This document shows positions 39,153 to 47,322 of a DNA stretch of 64,000 nt, one piece after another; position 1 is the first letter of the stretch, and the number at the start of each line of letters is the position of its first letter. Position numbers and translations under genes: made by a program. The stretch spans positions 868,001 to 932,000 of the forward strand of contig NZ_JAFCKS010000003.1 in the NCBI RefSeq assembly GCF_018129995.1. Reading direction: 5' to 3'. This DNA comes from Bradyrhizobium sp. SZCCT0153. GTDB lineage: Bacteria; Pseudomonadota; Alphaproteobacteria; Rhizobiales; Xanthobacteraceae. Under the pieces are notes generated by a model. The model was given only the letters and a program-made list of their open reading frames with translations, ran no database searches and was not told the origin of the DNA.

Positions 39153-40295
39153 TCACTCCGCCGGGGCACCGTCGGCGACCGAATTGTCGGTCCAGCCTTC
39201 GGGTTTCGGTTTGCGCGACGAGATCAGACGATCGATGCGCGGCTGCACATAGTCGCCCCAGATCCCCGCAAGGCCGTTCGGGAAGGCCAGCACGACGGTG
39301 ATGAACAGCCCGCCCAATCCAAACAGCCACAATTCGGGAAAGGATTCCGACAGGCTGGTCTTGGCAAAATTGACCAGCAGCGTGCCGTAAACTGCACCAA
39401 GGATCGACAACCGGCCGCCGACCGCGGTGTAGATCACCATCTCGATCGAGGGCACGATGCCGACGAAGGACGGCGACATGAAGCCGACGTTGAGCGCGAA
39501 CATGGCGCCGCCGATCGCGGCGAACACGGCGGCGATGCAGAAGGCGAAGATCTTGAAGTTCGCGACGCTATAGCCGGAGAAGCGGACCCGGTCCTCCTTC
39601 TCGCGCATCGCAACCAGGATACGTCCAAGCTTGGAGTGCCGGACGAACTGCGCGATCATGATGCAGGCGAGCAAGAGTCCAACTTCGAAGAAGTACAGCA
39701 CTATCTTGGCGTGATCGGGCCGGATGTCCCAACCCTTCAGCGTCCGCAGATCGGTCATGCCGTTGATGCCGCCAGTGTAGCCCTGCTGTCCCACGATCAG
39801 GATGGTGAGGATGGCCGCGACTGCCTGGGTGATGATGGCGAAGTAGGTGCCGCCGACCCGGCGCTTGAACATCGCCGTGCCGATGATCAGGGCAAAGATG
39901 CCGGGGACCAGGATAATGGCGAGGATGGTGAAGGTGAGACTGTGAAACGGCTGCCACAACAGCGGCAGCGACGTGATCTGATTCCAGTCCATGAAGTCCG
40001 GGATGCCGGGGGTCGACTGGATCTTGGTGTTCTCGACGCTCGATGCTTCGAGCTTGAGGAACATCGCCATGCAGTAGCCGCCGAGCCCGAAGAACACACC
40101 TTGGCCGAGGCTGAGAATTCCGCCATAACCCCAGCAGATCACCAGCCCCAGCGCGACGAAGGCATAGGTCAGATATTTTGCGACCAGGTTGAGCCGAAAG
40201 ACATCCAGCGTGAGCGGCAGGACAACGACCAGGAAGACCGCGAGCACCAGAATTCCGATGAGCTCCGATCGATTGAAGAACCGATTGTCGGTCAT
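39153..40295 (-). CDS. urtC: Urea/short-chain amide ABC transporter permease UrtC
   Basis: 380 aa LivM-like membrane subunit starting MTDNRFFNRSELIGILVLAV at 40295; an upstream-extended frame overlaps urtB and is not used. About ten helices; family blocks are ICWGYGGILSLGQGVFFGLG and GQQGYTGGINGMTDL, with the coupling region VAMREKEDRVRFSGYSVANF. It begins 17 bases downstream of the urtB stop. Confidence 0.94.
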   Translation of the reverse strand: MTDNRFFNRSELIGILVLAVFLVVVLPLTLDVFRLNLVAKYLTYAFVALGLVICWGYGGILSLGQGVFFGLGGYCMAMFLKLEASSVENTKIQSTPGIPDFMDWNQITSLPLLWQPFHSLTFTILAIILVPGIFALIIGTAMFKRRVGGTYFAIITQAVAAILTILIVGQQGYTGGINGMTDLRTLKGWDIRPDHAKIVLYFFEVGLLLACIMIAQFVRHSKLGRILVAMREKEDRVRFSGYSVANFKIFAFCIAAVFAAIGGAMFALNVGFMSPSFVGIVPSIEMVIYTAVGGRLSILGAVYGTLLVNFAKTSLSESFPELWLFGLGGLFITVVLAFPNGLAGIWGDYVQPRIDRLISSRKPKPEGWTDNSVADGAPAE

Positions 40296-40312
40296 GGCAT
40301 CAGCCCCATTTC

Positions 40313-41239
40313 TCACTTGCGGACCTTGAGGGCGAACAGCCCCTGCGGCCGCAGCATCAGGATTCCGACAACGGCGAGCAACGTGAGCACCTTGGCCATC
40401 GAGCCCGACATGAAGAACTCGAGGGTGGATTGCGTCTGCGAGATCGAGAATGCCGACGCGATGGTACCGAGCAGGCTGGCGGCACCGCCGAACACGACGA
40501 CGAGGAAGGTATCGACGATGTAGAGCTGACCCGACGTCGGCCCGGTCGATCCGATCATGGTGAAGGCGCTGCCGGCGACGCCGGCGATACCGCAACCGAG
40601 CCCGAACGTGTAACGGTCGACCTTCTCGGTGTTGATGCCGACCGCGCCGGCCATGATGCGGTTCTGCACCACAGCGCGCACCTGGCGGCCCCAGCGCGAC
40701 TTGTACATCACATAGGCGACGCAGACGGTGATGAGGACGGTGAGACACATCACGAAGACACCGTTGATCGGCACCTCGATGCTGTCGCTGACGTGCAGCG
40801 AGCCAAGCATCCATTGCGGCAACTCGACGCCGACCTCGCGCGCGCCGAACACGGAGCGATAGGCCTGCTGCAGCATCAGGCTGAGACCCCAGGTGGCCAG
40901 CAGGGTGTCGAGCGGGCGCTTGTAGAGATGCCGTATCAGCACCCACTCCACCAGCATCCCCAATGCGCCGGACGCGACAAAGGCCAGGATCATGGCGAGG
41001 AAGAAATAGCCGCTGAACAGGCTCGGCAAATAGGTCTGAAAGAAATTCGAGGTCATCCAGGTGACGTAGGCCCCGAGGATCATGAACTCGCCATGGGCCA
41101 TGTTGATGACGCCCATCTGGCCGAAGATGATCGCGAGCCCTAGGGCCATCAGGACGTAGACCGAGAACAGGATCAGTCCTGCAAAGCCCTGCATGACGAA
41201 GATGGAACCAAGATCACCAAGCGAATAGTCGCCGAACAT
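40313..41239 (-). CDS. urtB: Urea/short-chain amide ABC transporter permease UrtB
   Basis: 308 aa LivH-like membrane subunit. Family hallmarks include FGQMGVINMAHGEFMILGAY, TLLATWGLSLMLQQAYRSVF and the coupling loop VRAVVQNRIMAGAVGINTEK. It is separated from urtA by 132 bases that hold a perfect 12-bp hairpin, probably to lower expression of membrane genes relative to the binding protein. Confidence 0.94.
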   Translation of the reverse strand: MFGDYSLGDLGSIFVMQGFAGLILFSVYVLMALGLAIIFGQMGVINMAHGEFMILGAYVTWMTSNFFQTYLPSLFSGYFFLAMILAFVASGALGMLVEWVLIRHLYKRPLDTLLATWGLSLMLQQAYRSVFGAREVGVELPQWMLGSLHVSDSIEVPINGVFVMCLTVLITVCVAYVMYKSRWGRQVRAVVQNRIMAGAVGINTEKVDRYTFGLGCGIAGVAGSAFTMIGSTGPTSGQLYIVDTFLVVVFGGAASLLGTIASAFSISQTQSTLEFFMSGSMAKVLTLLAVVGILMLRPQGLFALKVRK

Positions 41240-41264
41240 CGATGTCCTCCGTCGGGGATAGGGT

Positions 41265-41294
41265 CCCGCGTCGCGAGCAGGTTCGCGACGCGGG
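41265..41294 (-). promoter_or_regulatory. Perfect 12-bp hairpin between urtA and urtB
   Basis: CCCGCGTCGCGA and TCGCGACGCGGG pair perfectly around a six-base loop. No U tract follows on the minus strand, so an RNA-stabilising or processing role (protecting the urtA 3' end) is more likely than full termination. Confidence 0.7.
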
Positions 41295-41371
41295 GGTCTT
41301 GGGTATGGACTTGCAATCCACGCCAGGGAGCGGTGTGATCTTGAGGGAAGCCGCGGCTGACGCCGCGACTT

Positions 41372-42631
41372 TTACTGGTAGCCCTTGGGGAACGGATCCG
41401 GCTCGACCAGATCGGCGGTCTCGTAGATCAGCTCGAACTGACCATCGAGCTTGGCGCGTCCCACCCGGGTCTTCGACCAGAGGTGATGGTTTTCGTGGAT
41501 GCGCACATAGCCTTCCGGCGCGCCCTTGAACTCGACGCCGGGCGAAGCCGCCGCAATCTTGTCGACATCGAAGGAGCCGGCCTTCTCGACCGTCAACTTC
41601 CACAGCCACGGGCCGAGATAGGCAGCCTGGGTGACGTCTCCGATCACGGTCTTCTCGCCCCACATCTTCTTGAACGCGGGCACGAAGGCCTTGTTGTTCG
41701 GATTGTCGAGAGACTGGAAGTACTTCATGCAGGCATAGGCGCCCGCGATGTTCTCGCCGCCGATGCCGTCGATCTCGTCTTCGGTCACCGAGATCGTCAG
41801 CAGCGCCTGCTTGGACAGGTCGATGCCGGCAGCCTTGAGCTGCTTGTAGAAGGCGACGTTCGATCCTCCGACGACGTCGGTGAAGATCACGTCGGGCTTG
41901 GTCAGCTTGATCTTGTTGATGACCGAGTTGAACTGGGTGTTGCCGAGCGGATAGTACTCCTCGCCGACGACCTTGCCCTTCAGCACGTTTTCGACGTGCT
42001 TGCGCGCGATCTTGTTCGAGGTGCGCGGCCAGATGTAGTCGGAGCCGATGAAGAAGAACGACTTCGCTCCCTTTTCCTTCGCTATCCAGTCCAGGCCGGC
42101 GAGGATCTGCTGGGTCGCTTCCTGGCCGGTGTAGATCACGTTCTTGGACTGCTCGAGGCCTTCGTAGAAGGTCGGGTAATAGAGCATGCCGTTGTACTGC
42201 TCCACGACGGGCAGCACGGCCTTGCGGGAGGCCGAGGTCCAGCAGCCCATGATCGCCGCGACCTTGTCGTTGACGAGCAGCTTCTTGGCCTTCTCGGCGA
42301 AGGTCGGCCAGTCGCTGGCGCCGTCCTCCTGGATGAACTTGATCTTGCGCCCGAGCACGCCGCCGGCGGCGTTGATCTGCTCGATGGCGAGCTTCTCGGC
42401 TTCGATCGAGCCGGTCTCGGAGATCGCCATGGTGCCGGTCGCCGAATGCAGGATGCCGACGGTCACTTCGGTGTCGGTGACCGCAAGGCCCGTCGTATTG
42501 ACCGCCGAGGTGGCCGGCGTCTGCGCAAAAGACGCCCGCGGCAGCATCGAGATGGCCGGCACGGCGGCCATTCCCATCAATAATTTGCGCCGGAGCGGCG
42601 ATAACAGGCCCTTGTTTGCTTCGTCTGACAT
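41372..42631 (-). CDS. urtA: Urea/short-chain amide ABC transporter substrate-binding protein UrtA
   Basis: 419 aa periplasmic receptor. ATG 42631 opens a twin-arginine-like signal (SPLRRKLLMGMAAVPAISML...SFAQ). The mature protein has VTVGILHSATGTMAISETGS and the UrtA/AmiC/FmdD block YNGMLYYPTFYEGLEQSKNV, with GCWTSASRKAVLPVVEQ. First gene of the operon urtABCDE-fmdA-fmdB-amiE. No urease genes are in view and two amidases are, so the ligand may be formamide/acetamide as well as or instead of urea. It is divergent from the NCS1-fused sensor kinase. Confidence 0.94.
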   Translation of the reverse strand: MSDEANKGLLSPLRRKLLMGMAAVPAISMLPRASFAQTPATSAVNTTGLAVTDTEVTVGILHSATGTMAISETGSIEAEKLAIEQINAAGGVLGRKIKFIQEDGASDWPTFAEKAKKLLVNDKVAAIMGCWTSASRKAVLPVVEQYNGMLYYPTFYEGLEQSKNVIYTGQEATQQILAGLDWIAKEKGAKSFFFIGSDYIWPRTSNKIARKHVENVLKGKVVGEEYYPLGNTQFNSVINKIKLTKPDVIFTDVVGGSNVAFYKQLKAAGIDLSKQALLTISVTEDEIDGIGGENIAGAYACMKYFQSLDNPNNKAFVPAFKKMWGEKTVIGDVTQAAYLGPWLWKLTVEKAGSFDVDKIAAASPGVEFKGAPEGYVRIHENHHLWSKTRVGRAKLDGQFELIYETADLVEPDPFPKGYQ

Positions 42632-42690
42632 GAGCACCCCACTTTTGTTCGAGGACACGCGATTGGTCCTGAGAGGATGGCTCGAATTTG

Positions 42691-42732
42691 TGCACCGCAA
42701 GCATACGCAAGATCGCGTATACTGCACCGCAA
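42691..42732. promoter_or_regulatory. Putative activator sites: tandem TGCACCGCAA repeats flanking a palindrome
   Basis: TGCACCGCAA occurs at 42691-42700 and 42723-42732, exactly 32 bases (three helical turns) apart. Between them lies the inverted repeat ATACGC-N6-GCGTAT (42703-42720). TGCACC is the half-site of the enterobacterial NtrC consensus as I recall it. The cluster sits in the shared region between urtA and the sensor kinase, upstream of a sigma-54 promoter, as an enhancer site would. Function is inference. Confidence 0.5.
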
Positions 42733-42750
42733 AATAGCGACGTAGGCTTT

Positions 42751-42765
42751 TGGTACGGGATTTGC
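42751..42765 (+). promoter_or_regulatory. Sigma-54 (RpoN) -24/-12 promoter for the sensor kinase gene
   Basis: TGGTACGGGATTTGC matches the sigma-54 consensus TGGCACG-N4-TTGC at every fixed position but one (T for C). The expected transcription start is near 42777, leaving a leader of about 22 bases before the GTG at 42799, which supports that start over the upstream in-frame ATG. Confidence 0.8.
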
Positions 42766-42798
42766 GAGAGGTCCGGCGAGTTCGGGAGCGGGGTTTCA

Positions 42799-45700
42799 GT
42801 GGCAGGGCGGCAGCGAATAGACCGCGTCAGGCGCCAGTACAACCAATGGGTCGCCAACCAGACGCTGGAAGACTACGCGCTGCGCTTCACCGCCAAGAGC
42901 GCACGCCGCTGGTCCGCCGCCCGCGTCGCCAACACGGCCATAGGCGCGATCTCGTTCCTGGTGCTCGAAGCGATCGGCGGCACCATCACCCTGAATTACG
43001 GCGTCACCAACGCCGCTGCCGCGATCCTCGTCGTCTCAACCATCATCTTCTGCTGCGGCGTACCGATTGCCTATTATGCCGCCAGATGCGGCATCGACAT
43101 TGACCTGCTCACCCGCGGCGCCGGCTTCGGTTATATCGGTTCGACCATCACGTCGCTGATCTATGCCTCCTTCACCTTCATCTTCTTCGCGGTCGAGGCG
43201 GTGATCCTGGCGACCGCGCTCGAGATGTGCCTCGGGATTCCGCGTCCGATCGGCTACCTCATCAGCGCGGTCGCGATCATCCCGCTCGTGACCTACGGCA
43301 TCACGCTGATCAGCCGCTTCCAGCTCTGGACGCAGCCGCTCTGGGTCGTCCTGCACATCCTGCCTTTTGCCGCGATTGCATGGGCCAATCCCCACTCCTT
43401 CACGGAATGGCACAAATTTGCCGGCGAGCACGGCGACCTCGGCGGACATTTTGATCTGCTGCTGTTTGGCGTCGCCTCCTCGGTGGTTTTCTCGCTGGTG
43501 GCGCAGATCGGCGAGCAGGTCGACTTTCTGCGCTTTCTGCCACGCGACCGCCGCACCTCCAGGGCGTCGTGGTGGATTGCGCTGATGAGCGCGGGACCGG
43601 GCTGGATCGTGCTCGGCGCGCTAAAGCTTCTGGCCGGCTCGTTCCTCGCCTTCTTTGCGCTGAGCCACGGTGTGCCGCCGGAAGAGGCCGCCGAACCCGC
43701 GCATATGTACCTGGTCGCATTTCAATACGTGCTGTCGGAGCCGGATCTCGCGCTCGCGCTGACCGGCGTATTCGTGATCCTGTCGCAGCTCAAGATCAAC
43801 GTCACCAACGCCTATGCCGGATCGATCGCCTGGTCGAACTTCTTCTCGCGCCTCACCCACAGCCATCCCGGGCGCGTCGTCTGGCTGGTGTTCAACGTCA
43901 TGGTCGCGCTGCTCTTGATGGAGATCGGCGTCTACAAGGCGCTCGAGCAGACGCTTGCGCTCTACTCCAACGTCGCAATCGCCTGGGTCGGCGCGCTGGT
44001 GTCCGATCTCGTCGTCAACAAGCCGCTCGGCCTGCGTCCACCGCAAATGGAGTTCAAGCGCGCGCATCTCTACGACATCAACCCGGTCGGTGTCGGCGCG
44101 ATGACGCTCGCGATCATCGTCTCGATCGCGGCGTTCTACGGCCTGTTCGGGCCGACCATGAAGGCGCTCGCGGCCTTCGTCGCGCTCACCGTCGCCTTCG
44201 TCACCGCGCCGGTGATCGCCTGGCTCACCGACGGTAAGTACTACATCGCGCGCAAGCCGAAGCGGAGCTGGGCCAACATCGAGTCGATCCAGTGCTGCAT
44301 CTGCGAGCACAGCTTCGAACCCGAGGACATGACGTCCTGCCCCGCCTATGCCGGTCCCATATGTTCGCTGTGCTGCTCGCTCGACGCGCGCTGCCACGAC
44401 CTCTGCAAGCCACATGCGCGCGCGCAGGTACAGTTCGCCGACGCGCTCAGCAGGATTTTGCCGCAGCCGATCTATCAGCGGATCAACTCGCAGTTCGGCC
44501 ATTACATCGGCGTGTTCGTCGTCTCCGCCGGCCTCGTCGCGCTGGTGCTCGGGCTGATTTATCTCCAGACCTCGGCGAGCATTCATGGCGAGAACACGCT
44601 CGTCTCCAACGTGCTCTGGAAGGTCTTCTTCTCGCTCAGCATCATCATCGGCGTGGTCGCCTGGCTGTTCGTGCTGGCACAGCAAAGCCGCCGCGCGGCG
44701 GAGGCCGAAACCAAACGGCAGACCACACTGCTGATCCAGGAGATCGACGCGCACAAGCGCACCGACGCCGAGCTCCAGCGCGCCAAGGAGGTCGCCGAAT
44801 CCGCCAACCTCGCCAAGAGCCGCTACGTCGTGGGCCTGAGCCACGAGCTGCGTTCGCCGCTGAACGCGATCAGCGGCTATGCCCAGCTTCTCGAACAGGA
44901 TTCGACGCTCAACACCAAGCCGCGCGACCAGGTCCGCGTCGTCCGCCGCAGCGCCGATCACCTCTCCGGCCTGATCGACGGCATCCTCGATATCTCCAAG
45001 ATCGAGGCGGGGCGGCTTTATCTCTCGCGCGACGAAGTGCGCTTGAGCGAGTTCCTCGACCAGCTCGTCGGCATGTTCCGTCTTCAGGCCGCCGCCAAGG
45101 GCATCGACTTCGTATTCAGGCGGCCGCCGCACCTGCCGGTTGTCGTCTATGCCGACGAGAAGCGGCTGCGCCAGGTGCTGATCAACCTGCTGTCCAACGC
45201 GATCAAATTCACCCAGACCGGCAGCGTACAGTTCGTCGTGCACTATCGCAGCCCCGTCGCGGAGTTCGAGGTGATCGATACCGGCCCCGGCATCCAGGGC
45301 GACGATCTCGAACGGATCTTCGCGCCCTTCGAGCGCGGCGCGCTCGGGGTTTCGCAGCCACAGACCGGTACGGGATTGGGGCTTACGATCAGCCGGCTGC
45401 TGGCCGGCGTGATGGGCGGCGACATCAAGGTCGCCAGCACGGTCGGCCGCGGCAGCACCTTCAAGGTGAAGATACTGCTCTCGGAGGTCACCAATCCCAG
45501 GCGCATCGCGCCGGTGGAGGCTCCGGTCTCCGGTTATCACGGCGCGCGCAAGACCATTCTCGTCACCGACGACGACCCCGTTCATCGCGACCTGTTGCGC
45601 GAGGTACTGACTCCGCTCGGCTTCATCCTGCTCAGCGCTCCCGACGGGCCGGGCTGCCTGGCGCTGGCGCAGCATTGCCGGCCCGATCTGTTCCTGCTCG

Positions 45701-46170
45701 ATATTTCCATGCCGGGCATGGACGGCTGGACGGTCGCGGAGACGCTGCGCGCGAGCGGCCATCACCAGGCGCGCATCCTGATGGTGTCGGCCAGTGCGCT
45801 CGAAGCCCACGGCACGCCGCTGGCGCAGCCCTTCCACGACGGCTATTTGATGAAGCCGATCGACATTCCGCGATTGCTGGAGACGATTCGCCAGCTCCTC
45901 AAGCTCGAGTGGCAATACGGCTCGGACGAGATCCTCGTGCCGTTGTGGCAGCCGGAGAGCGGCTCGCGGCCGCCGGTGCGGCACATCGAGGCACTGATCG
46001 GGCTTGGCCAGATCGGCTACGTCAAAGGCATCCAATTGAAGCTGGACGAGATCGGCAGCGAGCACCCTGAACATGCCGATTTCGTCGCGCAGATGCGATC
46101 GCTGGTCGACCGCTTCGACCTCGACCAGTACATGGCCACATTGAAAACATTGCATGCGTATGAGCACTGA
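42799..46170 (+). CDS. NCS1 permease-like sensor fused to hybrid histidine kinase/receiver
   Basis: 1,123 aa. Residues about 20-485 are a multi-helix NCS1 (purine/cytosine, hydantoin, allantoin) transporter-like domain, e.g. ANTAIGAISFLVLEAIGGTI, QIGEQVDFLRFLPRDRR and SQLKINVTNAYAGSIAWSNF. A cytoplasmic cluster of nine cysteines follows (C499 to C536, with CCIC, CSLCC and CHDLC). Then two membrane helices (about 567-590, 607-628), a coiled coil, the kinase with His682 (LSHELRSPLNAI), N-box INLLSNAIKFT and G-boxes DTGPGI, GTGLGL, and a receiver with Asp968 (LLDISMPGMDG) and KPID. A 90-residue helical tail ends it. GTG 42799 suits the sigma-54 promoter. Divergent from the amide operon, overlapping the next regulator gene. 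Probably a transporter-derived receptor for a nitrogen compound. Confidence 0.9.
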   Translation: MAGRQRIDRVRRQYNQWVANQTLEDYALRFTAKSARRWSAARVANTAIGAISFLVLEAIGGTITLNYGVTNAAAAILVVSTIIFCCGVPIAYYAARCGIDIDLLTRGAGFGYIGSTITSLIYASFTFIFFAVEAVILATALEMCLGIPRPIGYLISAVAIIPLVTYGITLISRFQLWTQPLWVVLHILPFAAIAWANPHSFTEWHKFAGEHGDLGGHFDLLLFGVASSVVFSLVAQIGEQVDFLRFLPRDRRTSRASWWIALMSAGPGWIVLGALKLLAGSFLAFFALSHGVPPEEAAEPAHMYLVAFQYVLSEPDLALALTGVFVILSQLKINVTNAYAGSIAWSNFFSRLTHSHPGRVVWLVFNVMVALLLMEIGVYKALEQTLALYSNVAIAWVGALVSDLVVNKPLGLRPPQMEFKRAHLYDINPVGVGAMTLAIIVSIAAFYGLFGPTMKALAAFVALTVAFVTAPVIAWLTDGKYYIARKPKRSWANIESIQCCICEHSFEPEDMTSCPAYAGPICSLCCSLDARCHDLCKPHARAQVQFADALSRILPQPIYQRINSQFGHYIGVFVVSAGLVALVLGLIYLQTSASIHGENTLVSNVLWKVFFSLSIIIGVVAWLFVLAQQSRRAAEAETKRQTTLLIQEIDAHKRTDAELQRAKEVAESANLAKSRYVVGLSHELRSPLNAISGYAQLLEQDSTLNTKPRDQVRVVRRSADHLSGLIDGILDISKIEAGRLYLSRDEVRLSEFLDQLVGMFRLQAAAKGIDFVFRRPPHLPVVVYADEKRLRQVLINLLSNAIKFTQTGSVQFVVHYRSPVAEFEVIDTGPGIQGDDLERIFAPFERGALGVSQPQTGTGLGLTISRLLAGVMGGDIKVASTVGRGSTFKVKILLSEVTNPRRIAPVEAPVSGYHGARKTILVTDDDPVHRDLLREVLTPLGFILLSAPDGPGCLALAQHCRPDLFLLDISMPGMDGWTVAETLRASGHHQARILMVSASALEAHGTPLAQPFHDGYLMKPIDIPRLLETIRQLLKLEWQYGSDEILVPLWQPESGSRPPVRHIEALIGLGQIGYVKGIQLKLDEIGSEHPEHADFVAQMRSLVDRFDLDQYMATLKTLHAYEH

Positions 46171-47080
46171 GCCGAAAAAGCGCGACGTCGCGCTGGTGGT
46201 CGACGACTCCCCGGAGACGCTGCGGCTGCTCACCGACGCGCTCGACGGCGCCGGAATGACGGTAATGGTGGCGCTCGACGGCGCCTCGGCGATGCGCATC
46301 GTCGACCAGATCACGCCCGACATCGTGCTGCTGGACGCGGTGATGCCCGGCATCGACGGCTTTGAGACCTGCCGGCGCCTGAAGCGCGACGCCGGCCTTG
46401 CCAATGTGCCCGTGATCTTCATGACGGGCCTTGCCGAAACGGAGCACATCGTGCGCGGGCTGGAGGCCGGCGGCGTCGACTACGTGACCAAGCCGATCGT
46501 GATCGAGGAGATGCTGGCGCGCATCCGCGTCCATCTCGGCAATGCCCGGCTGACCCAGAGCGCGCGCGCTGCGCTCGACGTGTCCGGCCGCTTCCTGTTC
46601 GCGGTCAACCGCCAGGGTCACGTGCTCTGGGCGACGCCGCAGGCGCAGAAGCTGCTGTCCGACCACCACGGCACACAGGCCGACGACTTCGTCCTGCCGC
46701 CCTCACTGCTGCAATGGCTGGGGCAGGCGAAGGGCAAGGGCAGCGCGAAGTCGCAGACGGCCTCCCTGCCAGACAATCCGCAACTTCGGTTCTACTACAT
46801 GGGCGAAACCGCCCCGAACGAGTTCCTGCTGCGCCTCTCCAGGGAGTCCGGCACTGCGCTGCCGCCCGAATTCACCAGCGAGCTCGGCCTCACCACCCGC
46901 GAGGGCGAGGTGCTGGCCTGGCTCAGCAAGGGCAAGACCAACCGCGACATCGCACAGATCTTGGGATTGAGCCCGCGCACGGTCGACAAGCATCTGGAGC
47001 AGATCTACGCCAAGCTCGGCGTGGAGAACCGGACGGCGGCCGCGGCGATTGCGGCGAATGCGACACGGCGGAATTCGTAG
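46154..47080 (+). CDS. LuxR/FixJ-type response regulator, partner of the NCS1-kinase
   Basis: 308 aa from ATG 46154 (46160 is an equal alternative). The receiver domain (about 12-130) has the acidic pair in VVDDS, phospho-acceptor Asp61 (VLLDAVMPG), the Thr of FMTGL and Lys of TKPI. A middle segment (about 145-225) resembles a degenerate PAS-like sensor (SGRFLFAVNRQGHVLWATPQ). The C-terminal LuxR helix-turn-helix (about 240-300) includes LTTREGEVLAWLSKGKTNRD and LSPRTVDKHLEQIYAKLG. It overlaps the kinase gene by 17 bases, so they are coupled. Being LuxR-type, not NtrC-type, it cannot itself activate sigma-54 promoters; its target could be the urtA promoter. Confidence 0.92.
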   Translation: MRMSTEPKKRDVALVVDDSPETLRLLTDALDGAGMTVMVALDGASAMRIVDQITPDIVLLDAVMPGIDGFETCRRLKRDAGLANVPVIFMTGLAETEHIVRGLEAGGVDYVTKPIVIEEMLARIRVHLGNARLTQSARAALDVSGRFLFAVNRQGHVLWATPQAQKLLSDHHGTQADDFVLPPSLLQWLGQAKGKGSAKSQTASLPDNPQLRFYYMGETAPNEFLLRLSRESGTALPPEFTSELGLTTREGEVLAWLSKGKTNRDIAQILGLSPRTVDKHLEQIYAKLGVENRTAAAAIAANATRRNS

Positions 47081-47123
47081 CGATACTGCGAATGAGTCGA
47101 GACGCAACCTACCCAAAAAACAG

Positions 47124-47275
47124 TGTCGTCCCGGACAAGCGCAGCGAAGCGGAGCGCAGATCCGGGATCCATAGCCACAGGGAGAAATTTGGCGAAGACT
47201 CGAAGTTATCAGCTCGTCTTATAACCACTCCCTGGGAGTATGGGTCCCGGGCTCGCTTCGCGCCCCGGGGACGAC
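47124..47275. repeat. Palindromic element (CGTCCCGG / ATCCATAGCCAC family)
   Basis: Outer arms GTCGTCCCGG (from 47125) and CCCCGGGGACGAC (to 47275) pair; inside are GATCCGGGATCCATAGCCAC and TATGGGTCCCGGGCTCGCTTCG. It lies between the convergent response regulator and monooxygenase genes and could stop transcription both ways. Related in core to the element at 19906-20006. Confidence 0.7.
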
Positions 47276-47322
47276 AGCGGAGTTTGTGGCAATCGCGACC
47301 GGCCCTCACATGCACGGCCCCC

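Noticed and set aside
42632..42780. Sigma-54 promoter on the minus strand for urtA
   Set aside because: TTGC occurs twice on that strand but no GG pair lies at the required distance, so no -24/-12 element was called for urtA.
43621..46449. 942-codon open frame antisense to the NCS1-kinase
   Set aside because: Lies opposite an intact multi-domain gene with all catalytic motifs; its composition (Arg/Asp/His/Ala-rich, no domain) is that of a GC-rich shadow frame.
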